A stretch of 64,000 bases of DNA from Actinomyces viscosus (GTDB lineage: Bacteria > Actinomycetota > Actinomycetes > Actinomycetales > Actinomycetaceae), in assembly GCF_900637975.1 (NCBI RefSeq), contig NZ_LR134477.1:1302001-1366000 (forward strand), in the 5' to 3' direction. A program made the translations under genes and the position numbers. The first letter of the stretch is position 1, and each line of letters opens with the position of its first letter. The notes beneath the pieces were generated by a model, which saw only the letters and a program-made list of their open reading frames with translations, was not told where the DNA came from and made no database searches. Shown here piece by piece: positions 10,137 to 18,299 of this stretch.

Positions 10137-10198
10137 GCCTGCGCTCTTCAGCCGTACCGTCTTTATCAGCAATCATTCCGTCTCCGGAAGGACCACCC

Positions 10199-11731
10199 GT
10201 GACAGGCCCCGACCTTCGCATTATCGATCAAGACTTCTCGGACGCCATCTTGTCGATGGGGAAGATCGAGAACGCCTTCTCCTCGATGGGACGAAATTTC
10301 CTCGAGTACTTCCCCATCACCGGCCACCTCGGGCTGTCGACCTGCATGAGCAGCTTCGAGAGCGACTGGGAGAACAAGCGCCACGATCTCACCGAGACAC
10401 TCAAGTCCTACCGGAAGCAGCTCAAGCAGGTTCAGGACATCTTCACTCGTGTCGACAACAAGATCGGCGAGAAGACCCAGCCGCACGGGACAACAACCCA
10501 ACCACCCGGCAAGACGACCCAACCACCCGGCAAGACTCAGCCCAGCACCCCACCATCGGGACAGACTCCTTCCGGCTCCACCCCACCCGGATCCGGCGCT
10601 GACGGTGGTGCCACCGAGCCTCTGCCTCAGACCGAGTCCCCTACCACGGGCGGTGGCGGCGGAGAAAGCGGCGTCGGTGGCGGCAGGGTTGAGGCCCTGC
10701 CACACACCGGTAGTGCGATAGGTTCCGCCGACTCGGGACTCAGCGGTGGCAGCGACAGTACGCTGCCCGACTCGGGAGGCACCGACAAGCTTCCGCAGAC
10801 CGGAAACGCGACTACCGCAGGGAACCCGTCGCTGGACGAGTCCCAGTACCCGGCAGTGGGCAAGATGCGCGAGATGCTGGGCAACGCGGCCAACGTCAGT
10901 CTGGTTTCCTCCTCGGACGGGTCACTGAGTATGAAGATCGGTTCGGTCTCCGGCCTCAGCCTCGCCGCGGTGACCGCCGTCCTGGCCAAGCGGGGCGCGA
11001 CTGGTACCTCCCGAGACTCGACCAACGCCTTCGGCATCGCCGAGGAGTCCAGTAGGGCCGGCGCCTCGTCGTCGGCCGCGCTGCGCGAGGCCTTGTCTTC
11101 CCTTAACAGCAAGGACAGCAAGGTGTTGCCGAGTGAGATCCCCGGGCCGGACCGCGACAGTATCCTGGAAGGCCTGCTCGGCGAGGGGCCCGGAGACGGT
11201 GACAACCTGAAGGGGGGAGGCCTGCCTCTGGACTCCCAGACTCCCGCCGAGGCAACCGATCCGCTTGGTGGACCGCTGCAGGATGCGAGCGCCGAGACCG
11301 TAGCCCCCGCCACACGCGATACCGAGCTACCGGAGACTGGACTGCCGGAGACCGGCGGGCTCGATGGCGGTTCGCTTTCCTCGGGCTTGTCCGATCCACT
11401 GCCCCTGCCGGATTCAGGGGGGCCCCTGACGGACGGTGGTCCCTCCGGCTCCCTGACAGGCGGCATACCAGCGGCCCCGGACACCACGGGCGTGGACACG
11501 ACCTCGACATCATCGCCCCTGACCGGACCGTTGCCCACCTCGCCGAGCACGGCCGCACCGGCCACCACCCCGAAGGACACGAGCCACACCTCGGCCCCCA
11601 TGCTCAGCGGCATGGGCATGGCGGCAGGGCTGGGCGCCGGAACCGCCGTGCAGTCCGGAAACGAGGACAAACGCAATGAAGAGGCCCGCCGCCTGCGGGA
11701 CCAGCTCTTGACTCTGAAGGAGAAGGACTGA
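10199..11731 (+). CDS. Putative T7SS-associated protein with internal LPxTG-like motifs
   Basis: 510 residues from the GTG at 10199. This start is chosen over the upstream GTG at 10049 because GGAAGGA lies six bases before it and the same leader layout is seen at 14211. The N-terminal ~90 residues are helical and WXG100-like in size (KIENAFSS…SYRKQLKQVQDIF). A Pro/Thr/Gly-rich region follows with repeated LPQTE, LPHTG, LPDSG, LPQTG, LPETGLPETG and LPDSG motifs. Around 465–485 there is a short weakly hydrophobic stretch, then a charged helical end (…RLRDQLLTLKEKD). No signal peptide and no proper cell-wall sorting tail are present. Function unknown; secreted substrate or structural partner is inferred from position. 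Confidence 0.75.
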   Translation: MTGPDLRIIDQDFSDAILSMGKIENAFSSMGRNFLEYFPITGHLGLSTCMSSFESDWENKRHDLTETLKSYRKQLKQVQDIFTRVDNKIGEKTQPHGTTTQPPGKTTQPPGKTQPSTPPSGQTPSGSTPPGSGADGGATEPLPQTESPTTGGGGGESGVGGGRVEALPHTGSAIGSADSGLSGGSDSTLPDSGGTDKLPQTGNATTAGNPSLDESQYPAVGKMREMLGNAANVSLVSSSDGSLSMKIGSVSGLSLAAVTAVLAKRGATGTSRDSTNAFGIAEESSRAGASSSAALREALSSLNSKDSKVLPSEIPGPDRDSILEGLLGEGPGDGDNLKGGGLPLDSQTPAEATDPLGGPLQDASAETVAPATRDTELPETGLPETGGLDGGSLSSGLSDPLPLPDSGGPLTDGGPSGSLTGGIPAAPDTTGVDTTSTSSPLTGPLPTSPSTAAPATTPKDTSHTSAPMLSGMGMAAGLGAGTAVQSGNEDKRNEEARRLRDQLLTLKEKD

Positions 11732-12999
11732 TGACCGCACGCCCCACCGACTGGTCCCCTCTGGACTGCTCCCGTGACCCAGTCAGCGGAGATCCCGATG
11801 CCGTCAGGGAGGCGGCCCGCCAGTACTCCTCCACGGCGGAGGCGATCAAGACCGCCCAGACCTCCCTGACCAACATCTCCTACCAGTCACGCGGAAAAGC
11901 GGTCGCTGAGCTGCAGAACAAGGCTCGTGAGCTCGCTGGGCAGGTCGGCCAGGCCTACTCACGTTGCGAGGGAGCCTCCGAGGCTCTCAACGGTTACGCG
12001 CCGCACCTGGAGAACGCACAGAAGACCTCCCTGGAGGCTTTGCGCGAGGCGGAGAAGAGCAAGCGTGATCTGGAGGGGGTCCAGAATCAGAAGAGAGATG
12101 TGGAGCGTTCCTACTACCAGAGCAAGAGTCCGCAGGAGCGTGAGAACCTCAAGCAGCGCTACATGCGCCTGGGGGGTCAGGAGTCGAGTGCACAGAGCGC
12201 AGTCAACGCAGCGAAGGCCAAGCTGAAGCAGGCCGTTGAAGAGCGGGACTCAGCCGCTCAGACAGCATCCAAGAAGTTGGACCACGTCAGCGAGACGAGC
12301 CCCATCAAGGACGGCCTGTGGGACAAGTTCAAGGGTTTCCTGAGAAAACTGGCCAAGGTCGCTGAGGTCCTCAACGTTATCCTGGACAAGATCAGTATGG
12401 TGTTGACAATCGTCTGCATTGCTGTCGCCATATTCTGCCCCCCAGTGGGGGCGGGGCTGCTCATGGCAGGATTCATCGTCAGCGCCGCAAAGTTCGCCTG
12501 CAGCACAGTATGCAACATATCCAAGCTGGCAGACGGGAAGATGAGCCCCGGAGAATTCCTCACGAACCTAGCCGTCGACGGTGCATCCCTCGCCATGGAG
12601 GGCGCAGGACTGAAGGGAGCCAGCGCTGGGGCCAAGGCAGGAAAGGCGGCAATGAAAGAAGGGGCAAAACAGGGATTAAAAGAAGGGGAACGGCGACTGA
12701 GAGCTGCTGAACAATCAGCACTCGCCAAACAAGCCGCAAATAGAGGAACCAAAGGGCTCAGAAAAGGCCTCATCAACTTAAACAACAAGATTAACGACAT
12801 CAAGGGCGTAGGCGAAAAAATCCCCAAGCAACTTACTAGCAACATGAATCGACGACAGGCCATGTACACAGACCTGAAGAAAGAAGCCGGAAAGTATTTC
12901 AGCAAGAAATCATTTGAAGAGAAGAAGAGTGAGTTCAAGGAGAACCTCTCCCAAACGATCGACTCTTCCTGTGCCTTCAAGAAGGCGACGGTGAAGTAG
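11731..12999 (+). CDS. Candidate T7SS effector: helical signal domain, coiled coil, hydrophobic segment
   Basis: 422 residues. The start PTDWSPLDCSRDPVSGDP plus helices resembles the N-terminal secretion-signal domain seen on actinobacterial T7SS polymorphic toxins. Residues ~100–185 are strongly predicted coiled coil (Lys/Glu-rich). Residues ~216–262 are hydrophobic with a central PPVGAG turn, either a membrane hairpin or a glycine-zipper segment. The Lys-rich C-terminal ~140 residues match no domain I know. Base use shifts: from about 12500 the DNA is clearly more A-rich than its neighbours, as expected of an exchangeable toxin tail. The start overlaps the upstream stop by one base. Function is inferred. 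Confidence 0.75.
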   Translation: MTARPTDWSPLDCSRDPVSGDPDAVREAARQYSSTAEAIKTAQTSLTNISYQSRGKAVAELQNKARELAGQVGQAYSRCEGASEALNGYAPHLENAQKTSLEALREAEKSKRDLEGVQNQKRDVERSYYQSKSPQERENLKQRYMRLGGQESSAQSAVNAAKAKLKQAVEERDSAAQTASKKLDHVSETSPIKDGLWDKFKGFLRKLAKVAEVLNVILDKISMVLTIVCIAVAIFCPPVGAGLLMAGFIVSAAKFACSTVCNISKLADGKMSPGEFLTNLAVDGASLAMEGAGLKGASAGAKAGKAAMKEGAKQGLKEGERRLRAAEQSALAKQAANRGTKGLRKGLINLNNKINDIKGVGEKIPKQLTSNMNRRQAMYTDLKKEAGKYFSKKSFEEKKSEFKENLSQTIDSSCAFKKATVK

Positions 13000-13030
13000 T
13001 GGCACTCCCTCCCAGCAGAAAGGAACCACC

Positions 13031-13669
13031 GTGAGAGACATCACCTTTATTCTTCCGTCACAGTGGCGAGAGATCGATCTGACCGGCGATGTTCAGGGCC
13101 AGGCGAAGGCTGTCGCAGAACACATGATCGGCGAGCAGCACCATGGCCGGGAGGTGCTCAACGCCCGGATCTCGATTGAGCGCTCTCTGCGTGAGCAGTT
13201 CACCGAGCTGGCTCAGGCCGACAGCTCCCTGTTGCTCATGGAGGTCGACCCGGTCGGAGGCCTGCGCACCGGTACCTTCCTGGCTGTCCTGCCCTTCCCT
13301 AGGGAGTCGGGCGAGGACCCGATGGACATGCTCCTGGCCGTTGCGTCCTCCACGCCCGGGGCCGAGGTCTTTGAGGAGGGCGAGCTCCTCATTATGCGCA
13401 CCAGCACGGTCTCCGACCGTACCGAGGCCGTCAACGAGTCCCTGGCCGCAGCCGACCAGGATCTGGGCCTGGGAATGTCCTCACTGCCCGCGGGCTCACA
13501 GGTACGCTCCGAGCGCCTGACCTACTACGTGGGGCACCCCGAGCACGTCGATGACTGGATGCTCGTCTCCGGGGTCATCACCACCCTGGCCGATGAGGAC
13601 GGGCGAGCGCTGGCGGACTCCCTTCGAGCAGTGTGCGACGCAATTGTGCAGTCAGTGAGGTTCCAGTGA
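13031..13669 (+). CDS. Hypothetical protein of the T7SS locus (212 aa)
   Basis: Starts at GTG with AGAAAGGAACC upstream, the same style of ribosome site as the neighbouring substrate genes. The protein is soluble, alpha/beta and acidic, with no signal peptide. I recognise no family. It follows the candidate effector and is translationally coupled to the next gene by a GTGA overlap. Such paired small acidic genes could encode immunity or chaperone-like proteins for the effector; this is inference from position only. Confidence 0.75.
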   Translation: MRDITFILPSQWREIDLTGDVQGQAKAVAEHMIGEQHHGREVLNARISIERSLREQFTELAQADSSLLLMEVDPVGGLRTGTFLAVLPFPRESGEDPMDMLLAVASSTPGAEVFEEGELLIMRTSTVSDRTEAVNESLAAADQDLGLGMSSLPAGSQVRSERLTYYVGHPEHVDDWMLVSGVITTLADEDGRALADSLRAVCDAIVQSVRFQ

Positions 13670-14118
13670 GCGGATACGCCCTCATCGCGGACGAGCCCTG
13701 GTTCACCCTGCCCATCGACCAGTCGGCGTCCCCGGACGCGGTCCCCTTCCTGCGGCTGGGCCTGGCCGACGACGATGGCGACCCTGTCATCATCGTCGAC
13801 CTCATCGCCTTCCCCGCCAGGGGCGAGGCCTCCGAGACCCTGCCCGCGCTCATCACCGTGGAGGACAACGAGCGCGGGCCCCGTACCCCCGAGAAGGTTG
13901 AGCTGGGTGAAGGCGCAGCGGCCTACCGCTCCATTGGTGCCGTTCCCGGCCCGTGGGAGGAGGACACTGCCATCCCGCAGTTCCTGTGCTGCCACGCGCT
14001 GCGCCGGGGAGGCATCGATGTCCTGGCCCGCACCTGGCTGGGACCCGACCCGAGGATTCTGACGGAGGTGATCACCCCACTCGAGACCATGCTCGCCTCG
14101 CTCCAGATCGATTCGTGA
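13666..14118 (+). CDS. Hypothetical protein of the T7SS locus (150 aa)
   Basis: The GTG at 13666 is chosen because it overlaps the upstream TGA (GTGA), and the protein then begins SGYALIADEPWFTLP. It is soluble and acidic, with no recognised domain. Its layout (strand-rich start, EDNERGPRTPEKVELGEG centre, helical end ITPLETMLASLQ) resembles that of the upstream protein in general character, but I cannot show homology. It is the last gene before the second conserved 21-nt element, so it probably ends the effector operon. Confidence 0.72.
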   Translation: MSGYALIADEPWFTLPIDQSASPDAVPFLRLGLADDDGDPVIIVDLIAFPARGEASETLPALITVEDNERGPRTPEKVELGEGAAAYRSIGAVPGPWEEDTAIPQFLCCHALRRGGIDVLARTWLGPDPRILTEVITPLETMLASLQIDS

Positions 14119-14127
14119 GCAGGCCGA

Positions 14128-14148
14128 TGGGGGTTGAGCCCCATCGCC
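14128..14148 (+). promoter_or_regulatory. Conserved 21-nt upstream element, copy 2
   Basis: TGGGGGTTGA, then G, then CCCCATCGCC. It differs at one base from the copy at 10116–10136 and lies at the identical distance (63 bases) from the next start codon. ATGGGG and CCCCAT can pair around GTTGAG. It probably drives or regulates the WXG100-like gene. Confidence 0.6.
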
Positions 14149-14210
14149 ACAGATCCTGATGACCGCAATACTTACGTTCAACAGCAACACCACGTGAAAG
14201 GACCACTTCC

Positions 14211-14507
14211 ATGGCGAACATCTCCGCTTCCTACGAGGACATGCGCTCCCAGGCCAACGCCCTGATCACCACGCGTGACAACATCCAGCAGCAGCTCCAG
14301 CAGGCCAAGATGCAGGTGGACAACCTGGTTTCCTCGGGCTTCGTCACCGACGCCGCCTCCGGCGCCTTCCAGACGAGCTACCAGGAGTTCACCACGAGCG
14401 CCACCAAGACCATCGACTCCCTGACCAGCATCTCCAACAACCTCAACCAGGTCGTCTCGACCCTAGAGGAGACCGACTCCTCGCTGGCCTCCCAGCTGCG
14501 CGGCTGA
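14211..14507 (+). CDS. WXG100-like (ESAT-6 family) secreted protein
   Basis: 98 residues, two long helices around a short turn, exactly the size of ESAT-6/EsxA proteins that dimerise and are exported by EssC-type ATPases. The central turn reads SSGFVTDAASGAF, so the usual Trp-X-Gly is replaced and only the glycine and a following Phe remain. The C-terminal helix ends SSLASQLRG. The ribosome site GAAAGGACCAC matches that of the 10199 gene. It lies at the 3' end of the secretion locus and is followed by a terminator. Confidence 0.85.
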   Translation: MANISASYEDMRSQANALITTRDNIQQQLQQAKMQVDNLVSSGFVTDAASGAFQTSYQEFTTSATKTIDSLTSISNNLNQVVSTLEETDSSLASQLRG

Positions 14508-14521
14508 CCGCACACAGACTC

Positions 14522-14580
14522 AACGAGGCGCCTCGGGTGCGCCCGCGACATCACGCGGGTCTCCCCCAAGGCGCCTCGTT
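14522..14580. terminator. Bidirectional terminator between the T7SS locus and dprA
   Basis: Perfect 12-base inverted repeat AACGAGGCGCCT / AGGCGCCTCGTT between two convergent genes; the T-rich flanks are short. Confidence 0.7.
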
Positions 14581-14595
14581 CGTCGTGTCCCCGTC

Positions 14596-16020
14596 TCAGC
14601 CGCGCGAGGCTCCCCCGGCCTGGTCACGTGAGCGCTTCGAGCAGCGCCGCCTCCAACCGGTGGCGGTGCGTTCCGCCTTCCCCGTGAGCTCCAGGATCCC
14701 CAGGGCGGCAGTGGTCTCCTTCAGGGACAGGCCCGCCGAGCGGACGATGGCCTCGGTGGTCGCCGACGCTCGGGCCGGCATGGCGTCCAGGACGACGGCG
14801 CCGGCTGGATCCAGCCCGTCCAGGAGGCCGTCCTTCGCCAGCTCGGGGTTCTGCTCCTTGGCCGCGTCGGCGTCGACGGTGCCCAGGGGCGTCAAAAGCT
14901 CCAGGGCGTCGTCAACATCGGTGACGCAGACCGCTCCCTTGCGCAGAAGACGGTGGCAGCCGACCGAGGACATGGAGGTCACCGGTCCGGGAACGGCGCC
15001 CAGCTGCCTACCCAGCTCGAGGGCCCGGTGGGCGGTGGACAGGGCCCCGGAGCGCCAGGCCGCCTCGACCACGATCGTCGCCCCGGAGATCGCCGCGATG
15101 ACTCGGTTGCGAGAGACGAACCGGTGACGTCCGGGCTGGCAGCCCGGCGGGACCTCCGCCACCAGAGCCCCGGTGGCGATGACCGCCTCCAGCACTGCGG
15201 TGTTGCCGACCGGGTAGAGACGATCCACTCCCCCGGCTGAGACCGACACGGTGGGCCCCTCGCGCAGGGCCCCGCGGTGGGCACAGGCGTCGATACCGAA
15301 GGCCCCGCCGGAGACGATGAGGCCGCCCTGGGCCGTCACCCCCGAGGCCAGGGAGGTGGCCACCCCCTCGCCATAGCGGGTGGAGGCGCGAGCGCCCACC
15401 AGGGCCAGGCACAGTCCGCTGGCCGGTCCCGTCGGCATCCGTTGCTCACGAACGGGCGGGCGCTGGGCGCCGGGGACATCCGGACGGCTGTGGCCTGCGC
15501 CAGCATCGGCGCCGCCCTCCTTGGCGCCCGCGGCCTCCAGGTCCCGGGCACTGACCAGTAGCGATGGGTCACCGCGCACCCACAGGCAGAAGGGCGGGTG
15601 CTCCAGCTCGTCGAGTCCCGGCGGCCACCAGGGGTCTCCGGGGAGGATGAGGCTCCCGCCGAGGCGGTCGAGCACGTCGAGCTCGCGGCGGATGTCGAGC
15701 CCCTCCAGGCGCGGCGCCCATCGAGCGGCGACCTGCGCCCAGTGGGCACTGGCGTCACCGGCGCTGGAGGTGCCCGGGGGCGGCTCCGGCACGGGCGGGC
15801 GCGGAGCGCTGCGCACACGACCTGCGGTGTCGATGGCCTCCTCCAGCAGCCACCGCAGGGCGGCGCTCGGTCCGAGGCGGCCCACCAGCATCGTGGCAGC
15901 GGCGCTGTCGGGCTCCGCCAGGCGCGACCAGGTGGCGCGGACCAGCGCCGGGTCGTCAATGTCGTAGGGCAGGTTGGGGGCCAGTCCGGAGGTCGGTCTG
16001 GAGGTCGGTCTGGAGGTCAT
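14596..16020 (-). CDS. dprA: DNA-processing protein DprA (Smf)
   Basis: 474 residues. DprA binds incoming single-stranded DNA and loads RecA during natural transformation. The Rossmann-like core is clear: LALVGARASTRYG, IVSGGAFGIDACAHRGAL, VSAGGVDRLYP, FVSRNRVIAAISG and VVEAAWRSGAL. A C-terminal winged-helix-like segment (TEAIVRSAGLSLKETTAALGILEL) is present. The N-terminal ~120 residues are longer and variable. Its start overlaps the comM stop by four bases, so it is the last gene of the long minus-strand operon. Confidence 0.95.
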   Translation of the reverse strand: MTSRPTSRPTSGLAPNLPYDIDDPALVRATWSRLAEPDSAAATMLVGRLGPSAALRWLLEEAIDTAGRVRSAPRPPVPEPPPGTSSAGDASAHWAQVAARWAPRLEGLDIRRELDVLDRLGGSLILPGDPWWPPGLDELEHPPFCLWVRGDPSLLVSARDLEAAGAKEGGADAGAGHSRPDVPGAQRPPVREQRMPTGPASGLCLALVGARASTRYGEGVATSLASGVTAQGGLIVSGGAFGIDACAHRGALREGPTVSVSAGGVDRLYPVGNTAVLEAVIATGALVAEVPPGCQPGRHRFVSRNRVIAAISGATIVVEAAWRSGALSTAHRALELGRQLGAVPGPVTSMSSVGCHRLLRKGAVCVTDVDDALELLTPLGTVDADAAKEQNPELAKDGLLDGLDPAGAVVLDAMPARASATTEAIVRSAGLSLKETTAALGILELTGKAERTATGWRRRCSKRSRDQAGGASRG

Positions 16021-17585
16021 GGTCGTACTCCTGAGGTCCGCAGGGCCAGGGCGGTCCCGATGTGGGTGAGGGTGAGGGCCTCAGTGCCCTCGAGGTCGGC
16101 GAGGGTCCAGGCCAGTCTGAGGACCCGGTCCACCCCGCGCAGGGAGAGGTCCCCGCGTTCAAGGGCGGTCATGAGCCGGCGGCTGAGCGGAGCGCTGAGT
16201 CCGCCGTCGGGGCCTCTGAGGTAGGAGCCGGGGACCTCGGCGTTGAGGCGCCACGGCGTCCCGGCCAGCCGGCGCTCGGCGGCCTGCCGGGCCTTGAGGA
16301 CCCGCTGCGCCACGACGGCGCTGGGCTCTCCACTGGTCGGGGAGGCGAGATCGGCGGCGCTGACGGCGGCGACCTCGACCTGGATGTCCACCCGGTCCAG
16401 CAGCGGTCCGGACAGGCGGGAGAAGTAGCGCCGTCGTTGCAGGGAGGTGCAGGTGCACTCCAGGCCGCGGCCACCGGCCTTGCCGCACGGGCAGGGGTTG
16501 GCGGCCAGGACGAGCTGGAAGGCTGCCGGGTAGCTGGCGCGGCCGCCCACGCGGTCGATGGTGACCGTCCCGGACTCCAGCGGCTGGCGCAGGCAGTCCA
16601 GGACTCCGGCGCTGAACTCGGGGGCCTCGTCGAGGAACAGCACACCGCGGTGGGCCAGGGAGACGTCCCCGGGGCGGGGCAGGCCGGATCCGCCTCCGAC
16701 GACGGCGGCCCGGGTGGCGGTGTGGTGCGGGGCCCGCAGCGGTGGCCGGGTGATGAGTCCGTGGGCGGGGTTGAAGGTTCCGGCCACGGAGTGGATGGAG
16801 GTGACGGTCACGGCGTCCGTCTGCTCCAGGGGCGGCAGGATCGAGGGCAGTCGCTCGGCCAGCATGGTCTTTCCCGTCCCCGGCGGACCCACCATGATGA
16901 GGTGGTGCCCTCCGGCCGCGGCGACCTCGAGGGCCTGCCGGGCCTCGGCCTGTCCGACGACGTCGGCCAGATCCGGAGGCTCACGCTCCGGGGCGGTGAC
17001 CGTGGGAGCGTTGTTCCCGGCCTCGGAGATCTGCTCCACCGCGGCGGCCACCTCCGCGCTCAGGCGCCCTCCGTAGCGCTCTACGAGCTGGCCGATATGG
17101 CTGATGGCGCTCACCCGGGCGCCGGGGACGAGCTCGGCCTCGGCAGCGGCCTCCTGGGCGACGACGATCTCCTCCACCCCGGCGTCGACCGCGGCCTGGA
17201 CGCTGGGCAGGATGCCGCGCACGGAGTGCACCGAGCCGTCCAGCCCGAGCTCACCGATGTAGACCGTGCGTCCCAGGACCCGTGACGCGGACCGACCGAG
17301 CCGGCCGCGAGCGCCCAGGACGGCCAGCGCGAGCGCCAGGTCCAGCCCGGTCCCGGTCTTGCGCAGGTCCGCCGGGGAGAGGTTGACGGTCAGGCGCTGC
17401 TCGCCCCAGGTGACGCCGCAGGTGCTCAACGCGGCCCGGACGCGCTCGCGCGACTCGCGCACGGCGGCGTCGGGTAGGCCCACAAGGGTGAATCCGGGCA
17501 GGCCCTGGGTGGCGTGGGCCTCGACGTCGACGATGTGTCCGGCCAACCCGGTCAGCGTGACAGCGAGGGTGCGAGCTAGCCCCAT
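16017..17585 (-). CDS. comM: ComM/YifB-family AAA+ ATPase
   Basis: 522 residues. In this family an N-terminal Lon-protease-like fold (SerAla variant; GLPGFTLVGLPDAAVRESRERVRAAL) precedes a Mg-chelatase-type AAA+ ATPase. Walker A is MVGPPGTGKTMLAERL, and Walker B lies in GVLFLDEAPEFS. CPCGKAGG…CTC may bind a metal. ComM is a hexameric branch-migration helicase that helps integrate transforming DNA, which fits its place directly before dprA. The start overlaps the end of yraN by ten bases. Confidence 0.95.
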   Translation of the reverse strand: MGLARTLAVTLTGLAGHIVDVEAHATQGLPGFTLVGLPDAAVRESRERVRAALSTCGVTWGEQRLTVNLSPADLRKTGTGLDLALALAVLGARGRLGRSASRVLGRTVYIGELGLDGSVHSVRGILPSVQAAVDAGVEEIVVAQEAAAEAELVPGARVSAISHIGQLVERYGGRLSAEVAAAVEQISEAGNNAPTVTAPEREPPDLADVVGQAEARQALEVAAAGGHHLIMVGPPGTGKTMLAERLPSILPPLEQTDAVTVTSIHSVAGTFNPAHGLITRPPLRAPHHTATRAAVVGGGSGLPRPGDVSLAHRGVLFLDEAPEFSAGVLDCLRQPLESGTVTIDRVGGRASYPAAFQLVLAANPCPCGKAGGRGLECTCTSLQRRRYFSRLSGPLLDRVDIQVEVAAVSAADLASPTSGEPSAVVAQRVLKARQAAERRLAGTPWRLNAEVPGSYLRGPDGGLSAPLSRRLMTALERGDLSLRGVDRVLRLAWTLADLEGTEALTLTHIGTALALRTSGVRP

Positions 17586-18136
17586 GATGCGTCCACCGCC
17601 CGGTGGTGGCGCAGCAGCGCAGGGCGCGCGTCGCGCAGGAGGATGGAGACGACGTCCAGGCGCATGCCGGCGTGCGACGTGGTCTCATGGGTGCTCGCCC
17701 AGGCGGCCGCCAGGGCACGCAGTCGGGCGACTTTGCGGGCGTCGACGGCGGCCGCCGGTGGCCCCTGGCGCAGGGAGCTGCGGGTCTTGACCTCAACGAT
17801 GACCAGCCTCGGCCTTGCCCACGCCTCTTCCGGGTCGGCGACGGATGCGCTGCCCGGCTCGTGGTGCGCCGCAGCCGGCTCCAGGGCGATGATGTCGAGC
17901 TCTCCGCGCAGGCCGTGGTCCGGGCGCCAGTTGCGCTCCAGGATCTTCCAGCCGATGTCCTCCAGGTAGGTGGCGGCGAGGTCCTCGCCGCACCGCCCGG
18001 TGCTCTGGCGGGAGGCCCCTGCGCGAGCGTCTCCTTCGCCGCCCGGGCCCCGGGAGGGCGGTGTAAGCCCGTGATCGCCGCATCTGGCTGCGATCACCGT
18101 TCGTCCCCTTGTGGCTGCTGCGACCTGGTCGGTCAT
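17576..18136 (-). CDS. YraN family (UPF0102) nuclease-like protein
   Basis: 186 residues from the ATG at 18136, which has GGAGG eight bases upstream; a GTG at 18154 would fall inside that ribosome site. The core has the restriction-endonuclease-like pattern GRCGEDLAATYLEDIGWKILERNW, GELDIIAL and VIVEVKTRSS, with the D…EVK catalytic residues. A ~40-residue variable N-terminal segment and an inserted loop make it longer than the ~120-residue family norm. Exact activity is not established for the family. It overlaps comM. Confidence 0.88.
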   Translation of the reverse strand: MTDQVAAATRGRTVIAARCGDHGLTPPSRGPGGEGDARAGASRQSTGRCGEDLAATYLEDIGWKILERNWRPDHGLRGELDIIALEPAAAHHEPGSASVADPEEAWARPRLVIVEVKTRSSLRQGPPAAAVDARKVARLRALAAAWASTHETTSHAGMRLDVVSILLRDARPALLRHHRAVDASWG

Positions 18137-18299
18137 CCCGATCACCTCCGCCACTAGCGTGAGGCCGGTTCAGCCGGTGCGCGCCACGGCCCCGTCGGCC
18201 CTGTGGACGGCGGTGTCAGAAGGCGACCTGTGGCCCCCGGCGAGCGGGGGCGGCCAGCGGAACGGAGCCGTCAGAGGCGGCGCAGTATCGGGAAGGCGG

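Noticed and set aside
10049..10198. Upstream start for the LPxTG-like-motif protein
   Set aside because: It would overlap the essC stop but crosses the conserved 21-nt element and has no protein-like sequence; the GTG at 10199 has a strong ribosome site.
11329..11358. LPETGLPETG as a cell-wall sorting signal
   Set aside because: It is ~125 residues from the C-terminus, with no following membrane helix plus Arg tail and no signal peptide, so it is not a standard sortase substrate.
16062..17285. 407-residue plus-strand frame over comM
   Set aside because: Gly/Gln-rich shadow antisense to a clear ComM gene.
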